From Archangium sp. (lineage in GTDB: Bacteria; Myxococcota; Myxococcia; Myxococcales; Myxococcaceae): a stretch of 64,000 nucleotides of DNA. A program made the position numbers and the translations under genes. The stretch lies in contig JALHMW010000015.1 of NCBI GenBank assembly GCA_022843845.1, positions 50,673 through 114,672 of the forward strand, read 5' to 3'. The notes under the pieces were generated by a model. That model was given only the letters and a program-made list of their open reading frames with translations, searched no databases and was not told the DNA's origin. The stretch's first letter is position 1. Each line of letters opens with the position of its first letter. This document shows, piece by piece, positions 25,592-36,221 of the stretch.

Positions 25592-27214
25592 ATGGGCGAA
25601 TCATGCCATCGTGATTCCCCTGTCCTGACCGTGCTCCGCGCGCTCCTCTCCCTGGTGTCTTCGCTGGTGCTCGTCGCCGTCCCGACGGTGACGGTGTGGC
25701 TCGCGTCGTCGCTGATCGCCTTCCACGGCGGCCCCAGGGAGATCGCGCTGGCCGGCGGGCTGCTGCTCTTCCCCATTCTCCCCGTGCTCTGGGAGTGGCG
25801 GGCCAGCCGCGCGTGGAAGCTCGCGCAGGCGCGGCGCAAGCAGTTCGTCGGCACGCCGAAGCGCACCTTCACCCTCTTCACCCGGCTCGCCCTTCGAACG
25901 CTGCTCATCTGTCTCGTCTTCTCTGGGGCCATGGTGGCGCAGTTCCCGAAGGTGACTTTCGCCGCGCTCGCGACGCGGGGTGACTGGTTCCTCTCTCCAG
26001 GCGAGGCCGGAGAGCCGTGGCGCAAGGGCGTGTTTGCGGTGGCTGGAGGACTCGAAGGGCTCCATCGGCTCGCGAACCCGAACCCGCACGTGACGAAGCT
26101 CGACGGCGAGGCGTTGGCGCAGATCGACCCGGCCCCGGCGCCGACCGATGTTCCGGTCGTGCCGTCAGGGTCCTCGGCCCGGTGGCGAAAGCTGACCGAC
26201 GACGAGCGCGCCGCGATGGAGGGCGTGAGCGCCGACGCGGGCACCTTGGAGAGCAGCGTGATCTCCTGGAAGGACGAGGACGACAAGCACGTCGATGACG
26301 GGAACGACCAGACGCCCCCGCCTCCGCCGGTCGAAGACGTCGTGATGGAGACTGGCGCGACGCACTGGCCATGGAAGGCCGAGGTGTCGCCCCTCGTTGC
26401 TGGCATGCACCCGCACGACGAGACCTCGATTGCGGCGGTCGCCCAGTACATCAAGTCCAGAGAGCCCGAGCCGTTCAAGCGCATCAAGGCGCTGCACGAC
26501 TGGGTGGTGACGCGGCTGCAATACGATCTCGCGTCGCTGAAGCCCGGGCAGCGCAAGGCGCAGGACGCGAACTCGGTCTTCCAGAACCGGATCGCCGTCT
26601 GCGAGGGGTACGCGCGCCTGATGGTCGAGCTCGGGCGGCTGACCGGCGATCAGATCGTCTACGTCGGTGGAGACGTGCGTGAAGAGAACGGCGCCGCGGC
26701 GCCCGTCGGGCACGCCTGGAATGGCGTGAAGGTGAACGGCCTCTGGTACCTCATCGACACGACCTGGGACGACCCCATCGGGCCGGACAAGACCAGCCGG
26801 TCGTACCGCACGGACTACCTGTTCATTCCGCCGAACGTCGCCATCTGGAGCCACTTCCCTGACGACGCGCGCTGGCAGCTGCTGCAGGCGAAGCTGACGA
26901 GAGGTGATTTCCTGCGCCAGCCGTTCGCGAGGCCCGGCATCGCACGTGAAGGGCTGACCTTGAAGAGCCCGAGCCGCGCCGCGGTCGACGCGCATGACGT
27001 GGTGGCGTTCGAGGTCGAGAACCCGCTGCGGCGCTTCCTGCTGGTCGAATACAAGACGCCCAACGGCCAGTCGCACGAGTGTGGCGTGAGCAACGACGAG
27101 CATGTGACGCTGAGCTGCCCGGTGCCGGCGTCGGGAGAGGCGGTGCTGTTCTCGAACGAAGCGCGTTACGGCACGTATGGCCAGGTCGTGAGCATCGCCG
27201 TCACTCAGCGCTGA
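25592..27214 (+). CDS. membrane protein with transglutaminase-like cysteine protease domain
   Basis: 540 residues; start ATG 25592 or GTG 25631. Three membrane helices lie in the first 130 residues, then a linker and a transglutaminase-like domain (about 280-410) with an intact triad: Cys337 in AVCEGYARL, His374 in GHAWNGV and Asp389 in LIDTTWDD. This fold works as a protease, amidase or cross-linker; the DTTWDDP ending is common among secreted bacterial transglutaminase-like proteins. A beta-rich C-terminal domain follows. It is convergent with mvaD, 18 bases apart. Substrate unknown. Confidence 0.85.
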   Translation: MGESCHRDSPVLTVLRALLSLVSSLVLVAVPTVTVWLASSLIAFHGGPREIALAGGLLLFPILPVLWEWRASRAWKLAQARRKQFVGTPKRTFTLFTRLALRTLLICLVFSGAMVAQFPKVTFAALATRGDWFLSPGEAGEPWRKGVFAVAGGLEGLHRLANPNPHVTKLDGEALAQIDPAPAPTDVPVVPSGSSARWRKLTDDERAAMEGVSADAGTLESSVISWKDEDDKHVDDGNDQTPPPPPVEDVVMETGATHWPWKAEVSPLVAGMHPHDETSIAAVAQYIKSREPEPFKRIKALHDWVVTRLQYDLASLKPGQRKAQDANSVFQNRIAVCEGYARLMVELGRLTGDQIVYVGGDVREENGAAAPVGHAWNGVKVNGLWYLIDTTWDDPIGPDKTSRSYRTDYLFIPPNVAIWSHFPDDARWQLLQAKLTRGDFLRQPFARPGIAREGLTLKSPSRAAVDAHDVVAFEVENPLRRFLLVEYKTPNGQSHECGVSNDEHVTLSCPVPASGEAVLFSNEARYGTYGQVVSIAVTQR

Positions 27215-27232
27215 GCCCGATCGACTGGTCGT

Positions 27233-28210
27233 CTACCCGACCTCGGCGTCTCCACCGGGCCGGCAGCGAACGACTTCACGCGCGCCGTGCTGCTGGAGCA
27301 CCTTCGCCACCTTCGCCTCGTCGGTCTTGCTGGTGAGCAGCACCGGGTTCGGCCCCGCGTCGAGCGTGAACCAGACGCCAACGCCCTTCTTCCGCAGCTC
27401 GGCGCACGTCTGAATCACCGCGAGCGTCGCGGGCTTCAGGTAGCAGAGCGGCGGATCGGCCGCGAACGCCGTGGAGTGCATGCGCCAGGCGTTCTTCTCG
27501 GCGATCGCGCCGACGGCCTCGAGATCACGCCGGCGGATGAAGGGAATGAGGTTCGCGACCTCGGCCTCGGCGTCCTTCGCCCACGCCGGGTAATACGGAG
27601 ACGTCTCGACCGTGGTGCGCATGCCGTCGCGCGACTTCACCTCTTTCTCTTCGCGGCTCACCATGCCGACGAGCAACCGGAGCTCGGGCCAGTGCGACGC
27701 GGCGAAGAGCTGCTCACCGAACGAGTCGCGCCCGTCAGCGCGCGTGCCCCGGTTCCACCGAACGAAGCCGCCTTGAACGCTGCGCGAGGCCGAGCCGCTG
27801 CCGCGACGCGCGAGAATCGACTCCGCCTGCGTGTCTCGTGCGAAGCCCGCCGCGGTCCGCGCTGCCACGGCCAAGGCCGCGAACGCCGCCGCGCTCGAGG
27901 CCAGACCTGCCGCCGCCGGGAAGTCGCCCTTCGAGACCATCTTCGCGCGACCGAGCCTGCGCTTCGTCTGCGAGCGCACCAGGCCGAGCAGCTCCACGAC
28001 CCGGGCGCGCTCGCTGCCCGCGGCGACCTTGCCGTTGATCGTCACCTCGTCGTGGCCATCGCCTCCGAGAAACTCGACCGTCGTCGTCACCGACAGCGGG
28101 CCGAGCGTCACCGACAGGCTCGACTGATGCGGAAGAATGAGCCGCTCGTCGCGTTTGCCCCAGTACTTCACGAGCGCGATGTTCGGGTGCGCGGTCGCCG
28201 TGGCTTTCAT
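27233..28210 (-). CDS. mvaD: diphosphomevalonate decarboxylase
   Basis: 325 residues from ATG 28210. It decarboxylates diphosphomevalonate with ATP to isopentenyl diphosphate, the last step of the classical mevalonate route. GHMP kinase-fold signatures: HPNIALVKYWGKRD at the start, AAAGLASSAAAFAAL (phosphate loop), RRGSGSASRSV with the substrate Arg, and the catalytic Asp in FTLDAGPNP. It follows the mevalonate kinase gene by 8 bases and ends the operon. Confidence 0.95.
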   Translation of the reverse strand: MKATATAHPNIALVKYWGKRDERLILPHQSSLSVTLGPLSVTTTVEFLGGDGHDEVTINGKVAAGSERARVVELLGLVRSQTKRRLGRAKMVSKGDFPAAAGLASSAAAFAALAVAARTAAGFARDTQAESILARRGSGSASRSVQGGFVRWNRGTRADGRDSFGEQLFAASHWPELRLLVGMVSREEKEVKSRDGMRTTVETSPYYPAWAKDAEAEVANLIPFIRRRDLEAVGAIAEKNAWRMHSTAFAADPPLCYLKPATLAVIQTCAELRKKGVGVWFTLDAGPNPVLLTSKTDEAKVAKVLQQHGAREVVRCRPGGDAEVG

Positions 28211-28218
28211 CTCGTCCC

Positions 28219-29127
28219 TCACAGGGCGCGCGGCCCCGACAGTTGACTCACGAAGCACGTGACGCCCTCTCTCGACAGGCGCGCCACCAGCGGCTCCGGC
28301 TCGCGGAACAGCCCGAGCACCGCGCCACCGTCTCCACCAGCGCCCGTCAGCTTGGCGCCCAGCGCGCCCAGACGCCGCAGCCGGTTCACCATCGCCTCGA
28401 GCCCTTCACTCGACAGGCCCACCGCGTTCAGCAGGCCCTGGTTCACGTTCATCAGATCGCCGAGCGCCTCGAGATCGCCCTTCGTCACGGCGTCAGCGCC
28501 CTCTTTCGCGACGCGGCCGATCTCGCGGAACAGGCGCTCGTACCGGGCAGGCCATCGCGCCTGACGCTCCCGCAAGGCGCCGACCGTCTTCTTCGTCGGC
28601 GGCCGCTCCCCGACGATCGCCACCAGCACGCGCACCGGAATCGGCGCCCGAATCACCCGCACCGAGCCGCGCCGGTAGAGCACCATTTCGCCGCGCGCCG
28701 ACGTGGTGTGATCGACGCCTGACGGCGTGCCGTGAAACTCCTTCTCCATCTCCATCGCCACGCGCTCCACGGCCTTCACGGAGGCCGGCTGGGCCGACTT
28801 CGCCTCGAGCAGCACCCGGCTCACCGCGACCGACAACGCGCCAGAGCTGCCGAGGCCCATCGACACCGGCAGATCGCTCTCGAGCGTCACCAGCACCTTC
28901 GGGTGGCCCGTCACCTTCGCGGCCCGCTGAAACGCGCGCTCCAGGGTCTGTGCGTGCTCGTCCTTGAGGCTGGCCGGCAGCTCGACCGTGCACTTCTTCG
29001 CAGGCACGGCCCAGGCGCGAACGCCTCGTGAGATCGGCGCGGCCAACGCAGGCTGGCCGTACACGACCCCATGTTCACCGAGCAGGATCACCTTGCCCGG
29101 TCCAAACGACGTCAGATGAACGGTCAC
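28219..29127 (-). CDS. mvk: mevalonate kinase
   Basis: 302 residues from a GTG start. Phosphorylates mevalonate with ATP. GHMP kinase motifs are complete: PGKVILLGEHGVVYG near residue 10, SMGLGSSGALSVAV, HGTPSGVDHTT and KLTGAGGDGG. GTPSGVD and the N-terminus fit mevalonate kinase rather than phosphomevalonate kinase. It lies 9 bases after the HMG-CoA reductase stop. A phosphomevalonate kinase gene is not found beside it. Confidence 0.93.
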   Translation of the reverse strand: MTVHLTSFGPGKVILLGEHGVVYGQPALAAPISRGVRAWAVPAKKCTVELPASLKDEHAQTLERAFQRAAKVTGHPKVLVTLESDLPVSMGLGSSGALSVAVSRVLLEAKSAQPASVKAVERVAMEMEKEFHGTPSGVDHTTSARGEMVLYRRGSVRVIRAPIPVRVLVAIVGERPPTKKTVGALRERQARWPARYERLFREIGRVAKEGADAVTKGDLEALGDLMNVNQGLLNAVGLSSEGLEAMVNRLRRLGALGAKLTGAGGDGGAVLGLFREPEPLVARLSREGVTCFVSQLSGPRAL

Positions 29128-29136
29128 GAGTCGCTC

Positions 29137-30453
<1,317 letters not shown>

Positions 30454-30464
30454 GTTCGTCTCCT

Positions 30465-31556
30465 TCACAGCGCCGCCATCCAGTCCTTCAGCTCACCCGT
30501 CACCACGCGAGGCTTCTGGCGAAGCTCCGGCGGGGTCCGGCACCCCGTCAGCACCAGGGCCTGCTTCAACGCCGTGACGATCGTCGTCATCGCCTCACGG
30601 ACCTTCGCGACGCCACCTTCCTGATGCGCCCGGAAGAGCGGCAACGCCATGCCACCGATGTCGGCGCCGAGGGTGATGGCCTTGGCGACGTCGAGCCCGG
30701 TGCGCATGCCGCCCGCGGCGATCAACGTGACCCCGGGACCCACCGCCTTGCGCACCGACGCCACCGCAGCGGCCGTCGGAATGCCCCAGCCCGAGAACTG
30801 CGCGCCGACTTCACGCGCCACGCCTTCGGCGCGGAGCTGCTCCACCCGCACCCAGCTGGTTCCGCCGAGGCCCGAGACGTCGATGTTCCGCACGCCCACC
30901 TCGACCAGCCGTCGCGCCACGTCGGGCGAGATGCCGCAGCCGGTCTCTTTCACCAGCACCCGATCGGCGCCCAGGCGCTTCACCAGCTCGCCGAGGATCG
31001 CGTAGCCGCCGCGGAAGTCGCGGTCGCCCTCGGGCTGGGTGAGCTCCTGGCCGGGGTTCAGATGGACGGCCATGGCGTCGGCGCTGACGCCCTCGAAGAG
31101 TCGGTGCACGCCGTCCACTCCGAGCCGTACGGCCTGAACGAGACCAATGTTTCCGATGATCACCGTCGACGGCGCGACGTCACGGACCGCGAAGGTGCGG
31201 GTGAGCTCCGGCCGCTCGGCCATCGCACGCTGGCTCCCGACACCAAAGGCGACCCCGAACTCCTCAGCGACCAACGCAACGTCGCGGTTCACCTGCATCG
31301 CGCGCTCGGTGCCGCCCGTCATGCCCGTCACCAGGAGCGGCGCCTTCAGACGCTTCCCGAACAACGGCGTGGTGAGATCGAGCTGATCGAACGACAGCTC
31401 GGGCATCGCGCAGTGCACCAGAAACACACGTTCGAACAGGGTCGCGTTCTCGACCGGAGCAACCTCTTCGGTCGCGCAGAGATCGAGGTGGGCGTCCTTC
31501 CGCCTCGCGGTGGTGTCGTCGACCGGCATCGGAGGTGGGTTGGTAGCAGACATCAT
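30465..31556 (-). CDS. fni: type 2 isopentenyl-diphosphate isomerase (FMN)
   Basis: 363 residues from ATG 31556 (GAGG upstream; ATGs at 31565 and 31553 are alternatives). It interconverts isopentenyl and dimethylallyl diphosphate using reduced FMN. Signatures: RRKDAHLD near residue 20, VTGMTGGT, GVGSQRAM, HLNPGQELTQPEGDRDF with conserved Gln and Glu, VKETGCGIS and AAGGMRTG. First gene of the mevalonate operon. It is divergent from the DsrE-like gene, and the shared space should hold the operon promoter. Confidence 0.95.
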   Translation of the reverse strand: MMSATNPPPMPVDDTTARRKDAHLDLCATEEVAPVENATLFERVFLVHCAMPELSFDQLDLTTPLFGKRLKAPLLVTGMTGGTERAMQVNRDVALVAEEFGVAFGVGSQRAMAERPELTRTFAVRDVAPSTVIIGNIGLVQAVRLGVDGVHRLFEGVSADAMAVHLNPGQELTQPEGDRDFRGGYAILGELVKRLGADRVLVKETGCGISPDVARRLVEVGVRNIDVSGLGGTSWVRVEQLRAEGVAREVGAQFSGWGIPTAAAVASVRKAVGPGVTLIAAGGMRTGLDVAKAITLGADIGGMALPLFRAHQEGGVAKVREAMTTIVTALKQALVLTGCRTPPELRQKPRVVTGELKDWMAAL

Positions 31557-31679
31557 TCGCCTCATCCAAGCGTCAAACCCATTGATCTCATTCCGGATCA
31601 TGACTGGGTGGTCGGTTGAGTAACGCGGGTGGTCGAAAAGCGCTGGTTTCCGGCGGGGCTTGGCGAGAAGAGCGGCCGC

Positions 31680-32075
31680 ATGGGTCCGGTGTGCGTGTTC
31701 CTCCATCGTGGCGAGTACGACGCGGTTCACCAGGGGCTCTCGATCGCAGCGGCGTCGGTCTCGATGGGCCGGAAGGTCGAGCTCTACTTCTTCTGGTTCG
31801 CGCTCGAACGGTTGGTGCGGGGCACGCTCGATGAGCCTGATCTCGACGGCCGCGACGACATCAACGCGACCATGGAGCTCCGCCAGGTGCCCACCTGCCG
31901 CCAGCTGCTCGACGTGGTGCGCGACTCAGGGCTCGCGACGGTGTTCGCGTGTACGGGCTCGATGGCGTCGCTGGGGCTGACCCCGCCCGACGTCGAGCCG
32001 AAGGTCGACACGTTGATCGGGTGGACGTCGATTCTCGGCCGCACCGCGGGCGTGACGGACCGGTTCTTCCTGTAG
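31680..32075 (+). CDS. DsrE-like protein
   Basis: 131 residues from ATG 31680, preferred to a GTG 51 bases upstream that has no ribosome site; GAGAAGAG precedes the ATG. The alternating beta/alpha pattern VCVFLHRGEYDAVHQGLSIA ... ATVFACTGS ... TLIGWTSI resembles the DsrE/DsrF-like fold used in sulfur relay. The Cys in PTCRQLL and FACTGS could be the active thiols. No sulfur-relay partner is adjacent. Divergent from the mevalonate operon. Function tentative. Confidence 0.65.
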   Translation: MGPVCVFLHRGEYDAVHQGLSIAAASVSMGRKVELYFFWFALERLVRGTLDEPDLDGRDDINATMELRQVPTCRQLLDVVRDSGLATVFACTGSMASLGLTPPDVEPKVDTLIGWTSILGRTAGVTDRFFL

Positions 32076-32115
32076 CCCCCTGTCGGCCGCGAACGAACGC
32101 GCATACCCTCGGCGC

Positions 32116-32694
32116 ATGCTCACCGTCCTCGCGCTCACGCTGGCCGCTGCAGGGACGGTCGACGCTTCAGCCTCCCCCACGACCGTCTCGGCGACGTCAC
32201 TCTCGGGTGCCATCGGGTTGAACTTCGGACAGGTGCCGGGCGACGGGCTGACGCTCGGAATCGGCGTCAGTCATCGTGTGCGGCGGTTCTCGTTTGGTCT
32301 CGAGGCGCAGTTCCTTCCGCCGGGAGCGACCTTCATCGCGAACAAAGAGGTGGCGCAGTTCACCGGTCGTGAACTCCCCGTTGTTGGGTGGCCTGACGAG
32401 GGCGTTGGCTCTCGAGGGCTCGGCGTCACCGGCCTCGTTCCGCTGTGCTTTCAGGATCGCGGGCTCGGGGCGTGTGCGGTCGTCGCCGCAGGTGCCGTCT
32501 CGGTCGACTCGGTGTGGCAGCCGCTCGTCTCGGCTGGAGCCCGGCTCATGGGCGAGTACCCCGCGCAGTCATCGGTGCGCCTGAGAGCCACGGTCCAGGT
32601 GCTCGGCGGCATCCTTCGACCGAGCGGCACCGTCTGGAGTGCAAGCCCTGTTCAGCTCAGCGCCAACCTGGGGCTGGTCGTCGACGCAGGCTGA
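32116..32694 (+). CDS. secreted beta-rich, barrel-like protein
   Basis: 192 residues with a signal peptide about 1-18. The mature part is made of alternating hydrophobic strands (GAIGLNFG, LGIGVSHRV, FSFGLEAQF, VQLSANLGLVV) consistent with a small outer-membrane beta-barrel or porin-like protein. Two Cys (LCFQ, ACAVV) may pair. It lies 40 bases after the DsrE-like gene and 25 before carbonic anhydrase, all on the plus strand. No family recognised. Confidence 0.6.
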   Translation: MLTVLALTLAAAGTVDASASPTTVSATSLSGAIGLNFGQVPGDGLTLGIGVSHRVRRFSFGLEAQFLPPGATFIANKEVAQFTGRELPVVGWPDEGVGSRGLGVTGLVPLCFQDRGLGACAVVAAGAVSVDSVWQPLVSAGARLMGEYPAQSSVRLRATVQVLGGILRPSGTVWSASPVQLSANLGLVVDAG

Positions 32695-32719
32695 AACACA
32701 GTCTGCTATTGGGCGGGTC

Positions 32720-33367
<648 letters not shown>

Positions 33368-33374
33368 CGCGCCG

Positions 33375-33857
33375 TCAGGGCGACGAGTTGCCAGCCGGCC
33401 CTGAGAACCCTGGCGCCCGCTTCGGCGGCTCGAGCAGCTGCAGGTTGTAGAGGTTCACCGCGCGCAGCAGGAACGTCTCTCCCAGCTGGTTGAACAAGAC
33501 GCCGCCGATCGAGATCACCGCTCCGCCCAGCAGTGCGATCGGCAGAATCGGAAACAAGGCTCCGGCGGCGAGCCCGACGACCAGGCCCGTGAGCATCAGG
33601 AGCGGCCCGGCGATGCCCAGTACGAGCCCGGTGATGCGCAGGCCCTTCACACGCGACAGCTCATCCGCGCACACCTCACAGCCCTGAAAGAAGCGCGGCG
33701 CCTCTTCGGAGAAGAAGCCGAGGTCGAGCTCGGCGCCGTCCTTCATCAGCCGCAGCCCGCCCAGCCGTGAGTCTTCGAACGGCGCCACACGAATGAGAGA
33801 CGGCTTCTGCGCGAGTGCAGGGAACGCGAGGAGAAGAAGGACGAGCGCCAGTCGCAT
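33375..33857 (-). CDS. small exported membrane protein
   Basis: 160 residues from ATG 33857. Signal peptide about 1-16 (ending PALAQ), then a short soluble part with a Cys pair (GCEVCADE), and two adjoining membrane helices (about 90-130: LVLGIAGPLLMLTGLVVG, LPIALLGGAVISIGGVLF). The tail ends Pro/Gly-rich. No family recognised. It is divergent from the next plus-strand gene, and a 9-base inverted repeat lies between them. Confidence 0.6.
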   Translation of the reverse strand: MRLALVLLLLAFPALAQKPSLIRVAPFEDSRLGGLRLMKDGAELDLGFFSEEAPRFFQGCEVCADELSRVKGLRITGLVLGIAGPLLMLTGLVVGLAAGALFPILPIALLGGAVISIGGVLFNQLGETFLLRAVNLYNLQLLEPPKRAPGFSGPAGNSSP

Positions 33858-33926
33858 CAGGCTGGAACCATACAGCCCTGAAGGACCCAGGCCAGATCGG
33901 CCTTCAGGGAGCGCTACAGTGCGGCG

Positions 33927-34535
33927 GTGAAGACTCCAGCGCAGAAGCCACGGTACCGGCTCGAAGAGGGCCGGCGGTGCATCGACCTTCGGCTCAAGAC
34001 ACCGCGCCACCTGTTCGACAACCGCGACCCCGCGCCCTTCCGGGAGCGCGCGCTCGACGACGACGCGGTCGACTACATCCTCACGTCGGTCGCAGAGGTC
34101 GGCACGTCGCTCCCTCTCACCCTGGTCGTGATCTTCGACGAGGCCGACCCGCAACTGCCTGACGACGTGGTGCTCGAGGCGATCCGTGAACACCTTCGCT
34201 ACGAGTACGAGCGGTCCGAGGCGCGACTGACCGCTCACTGGCAGAGCGCCCGCTACCTGCTCGCCGTCGGGGTGTCCGTGCTGGTGCTGTTTCTGGTGCT
34301 CGCCGAGCTGCTGACGAAACACCTCGTCGAAGGCCCGCTGCGCCAGATCTCGAGAGAGGGCCTGGTGATCACCGGCTGGGTGGCCATGTGGCGCCCGCTC
34401 GAGGCGCTCCTCTACGACTGGTGGCCGCTGCTTCGGGCCAAGCGTCGGCTCGTTCAGGTGATGGAGGCCAACCTCGAGCTTCGGGTGATCGGTCGAGCGC
34501 TCAGCGCGCCGCGCGCTCCTGCTGCTGCGAGTTGA
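33927..34535 (+). CDS. two-helix membrane protein of unknown function
   Basis: 202 residues from GTG. A cytosolic N-terminal part of about 95 residues is followed by a membrane helix (YLLAVGVSVLVLFLVLAEL) and probably a second (EGLVITGWVAMWRPLEALLY). Charged Arg/Lys pairs flank the tail (RAKRRLVQ). The gene ends inside the 3' end of the convergent lipoprotein gene, overlapping it by 35 bases. No function assigned. Confidence 0.55.
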   Translation: MKTPAQKPRYRLEEGRRCIDLRLKTPRHLFDNRDPAPFRERALDDDAVDYILTSVAEVGTSLPLTLVVIFDEADPQLPDDVVLEAIREHLRYEYERSEARLTAHWQSARYLLAVGVSVLVLFLVLAELLTKHLVEGPLRQISREGLVITGWVAMWRPLEALLYDWWPLLRAKRRLVQVMEANLELRVIGRALSAPRAPAAAS

Positions 34536-35070
34536 CGACCTGCGAGATCACCTGGAGCTGCGGCTCGATGAAGCCGGGATCGTCGCAGAACACGTTGCCC
34601 ACCACGGCGAGCTGCTGCTCCGGCACGAAGACGCCGAAGTGCGCCTTGGCGGCCTTGTCGGTCTTCGTCGAGAGGGTGGCGACCTGCACCAGCGCCTTCT
34701 CGCCGAGCATCGGCTGATGCGACGCGGGCGCGAGTGACTGATCGATGCCCTTGGTCCCGAAGTCCTGCTTGTCCTCCTCCGTCGCCGAGCTCACGTACGA
34801 CATCGGGCGGTTGCGATCGGAGCTCGCGTAGAAGACGACGGCTCCGACGCAGCCGTTGTTGTTGTCGATGAAGTCGAACCAGACCATTCCGGGCTTCTTG
34901 TCGTGGTCGGTGATCTTCAGGCGCTGCGGCACTTCGTACTTCGCGCCGAGCGCACCGAAGGCGATCGGGCTGTCCCCGGTGGCGGTGAGCGGCTGCGGCT
35001 GACGGCCGAGGCTGTCGGTGGTGGCGCAGGCAGAGGCGACGAGGACGGCGGCGACGAGGAGGCGGTTCAT
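34501..35070 (-). CDS. small lipoprotein
   Basis: 189 residues from ATG 35070. Lipoprotein signal with lipobox ASAC, Ala at +2. The mature part has beta-rich segments (MVWFDFIDNNNGCVGAVVFYA) and one further Cys (NVFCDD). No domain recognised. It overlaps the convergent membrane gene by 35 bases. Long upstream frame rejected as it lacks a sensible start or signal. Confidence 0.6.
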   Translation of the reverse strand: MNRLLVAAVLVASACATTDSLGRQPQPLTATGDSPIAFGALGAKYEVPQRLKITDHDKKPGMVWFDFIDNNNGCVGAVVFYASSDRNRPMSYVSSATEEDKQDFGTKGIDQSLAPASHQPMLGEKALVQVATLSTKTDKAAKAHFGVFVPEQQLAVVGNVFCDDPGFIEPQLQVISQVVNSQQQERAAR

Positions 35071-35159
35071 GGTGTGGCTCCAGAGAACATCGGGTTGATG
35101 TCTCTTGAGTGGGGCCACCCACCGGGAATTTTGAACCGGATTTCCGGACCGGCCCCGGC

Positions 35160-36191
35160 TCAGGTGTAGCGCTGCTCGAACAGCCCGCGGAGCTTCGGGT
35201 TTCGCCGCAGCAGCCCCAGGGTCAGCTCGGCGTGGCCGGGCACGTAGCCGTTGCCGACCAACATGGTGACGTCCTTGCCGACGCCCTCGGCTCCCAGCGC
35301 CGCGGCGGTGAAGCTGGTCGCCATCGAGAAGAAGATGACGGTGCCGCCGTTCTTCACCGAGAGAATGCTCGCCATCTCGGTGTTGCCGACCGACGCGCAG
35401 TTCACCACGAGATCGGCCATGCCGCCGTTCGTCAATCGAGACACTTCGCGCATGACGTCGACGCCCTTCGTCGCGTCGCACGCCACCACCGCGTCGCACA
35501 GCCCGATGCCCTGGAGCGCGTCGAGCGCCGGCTTCGAGATGTCGAGCGCGATCAACGTGCCGTTGCCCGCCATCGCCTCGCGCGCCTGGGCCAGGCAGAG
35601 CGCGCCGCTCTTGCCGGCGCCGAGCATCACCACGGTCTGGCCGGGCTTCACCCAGCGCGCGACCAGGGCCGGGGCTCCCGCGACGTCGAGCGCGGCGAGG
35701 CTCAAGGTGTCGGGGAGATCGTCAGGCAGCTTCGCGTAGATGCCGCTGGGGAAGAGGATCGCGTGGCCGGTGATGTCGATGCGATCGATCTCGGGCTTGA
35801 TGCCGCGCACCGACTCGATCACCAGCGGCGTCAGCGTCAGGCTCACCAGCGTCGCGATGCGATCGCCGGCCTTCAGCGTGCCGAAGCCGGGGTGTTCAGC
35901 AGAGACCTCGCGCACACGCCCGATGAGCATGCCGCCGGAGCCCGTCACGGGGTTCTGCATCTTTCCGCGCTCGGCCACGATGGCGCGCACGGCCTCGACG
36001 ATCTTCGCGGAGTCGCCGCCAGCGGCCTCCTTGAGCTGCTTGAACGACGCGGCGTCGATGTTCAGGCTCTCGACGTCGATCAGCAGCTCGCCAGCACGCA
36101 GCGGCAGCGAGGGATCGACGACGCGCGCTCGCTGAGGCAGCACGCCCTGCTCGCCTGTGACTCGGGACAGCCCGTAGAGATCGGTGGCCAT
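35160..36191 (-). CDS. kdd: L-erythro-3,5-diaminohexanoate dehydrogenase
   Basis: 343 residues. It oxidises 3,5-diaminohexanoate to 5-amino-3-oxohexanoate with NAD(P)+, a step of the clostridial-type lysine degradation route. Recognised from memory of the family by GVLPQ near the start, LNIDAASFKQLKEAAGGD, NPVTGSGGMLIG, IATLVSLTLTPL, FPSGIYAKLPDDLP, the nucleotide-binding MLGAGKSGALCL, and SMATSFTAAALGAEGVGKDVTM. The gene stands alone: no aminomutase or cleavage-enzyme partner gene is nearby in the window. Confidence 0.93.
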   Translation of the reverse strand: MATDLYGLSRVTGEQGVLPQRARVVDPSLPLRAGELLIDVESLNIDAASFKQLKEAAGGDSAKIVEAVRAIVAERGKMQNPVTGSGGMLIGRVREVSAEHPGFGTLKAGDRIATLVSLTLTPLVIESVRGIKPEIDRIDITGHAILFPSGIYAKLPDDLPDTLSLAALDVAGAPALVARWVKPGQTVVMLGAGKSGALCLAQAREAMAGNGTLIALDISKPALDALQGIGLCDAVVACDATKGVDVMREVSRLTNGGMADLVVNCASVGNTEMASILSVKNGGTVIFFSMATSFTAAALGAEGVGKDVTMLVGNGYVPGHAELTLGLLRRNPKLRGLFEQRYT

Positions 36192-36221
36192 GGCGCGTGA
36201 ACTACCACGCAGCCGCGACGC

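Noticed and set aside
32639..32719. N-terminal extension of carbonic anhydrase
   Set aside because: It would overlap the previous gene; MSPADKTIESLL at 32720 is the typical family start.
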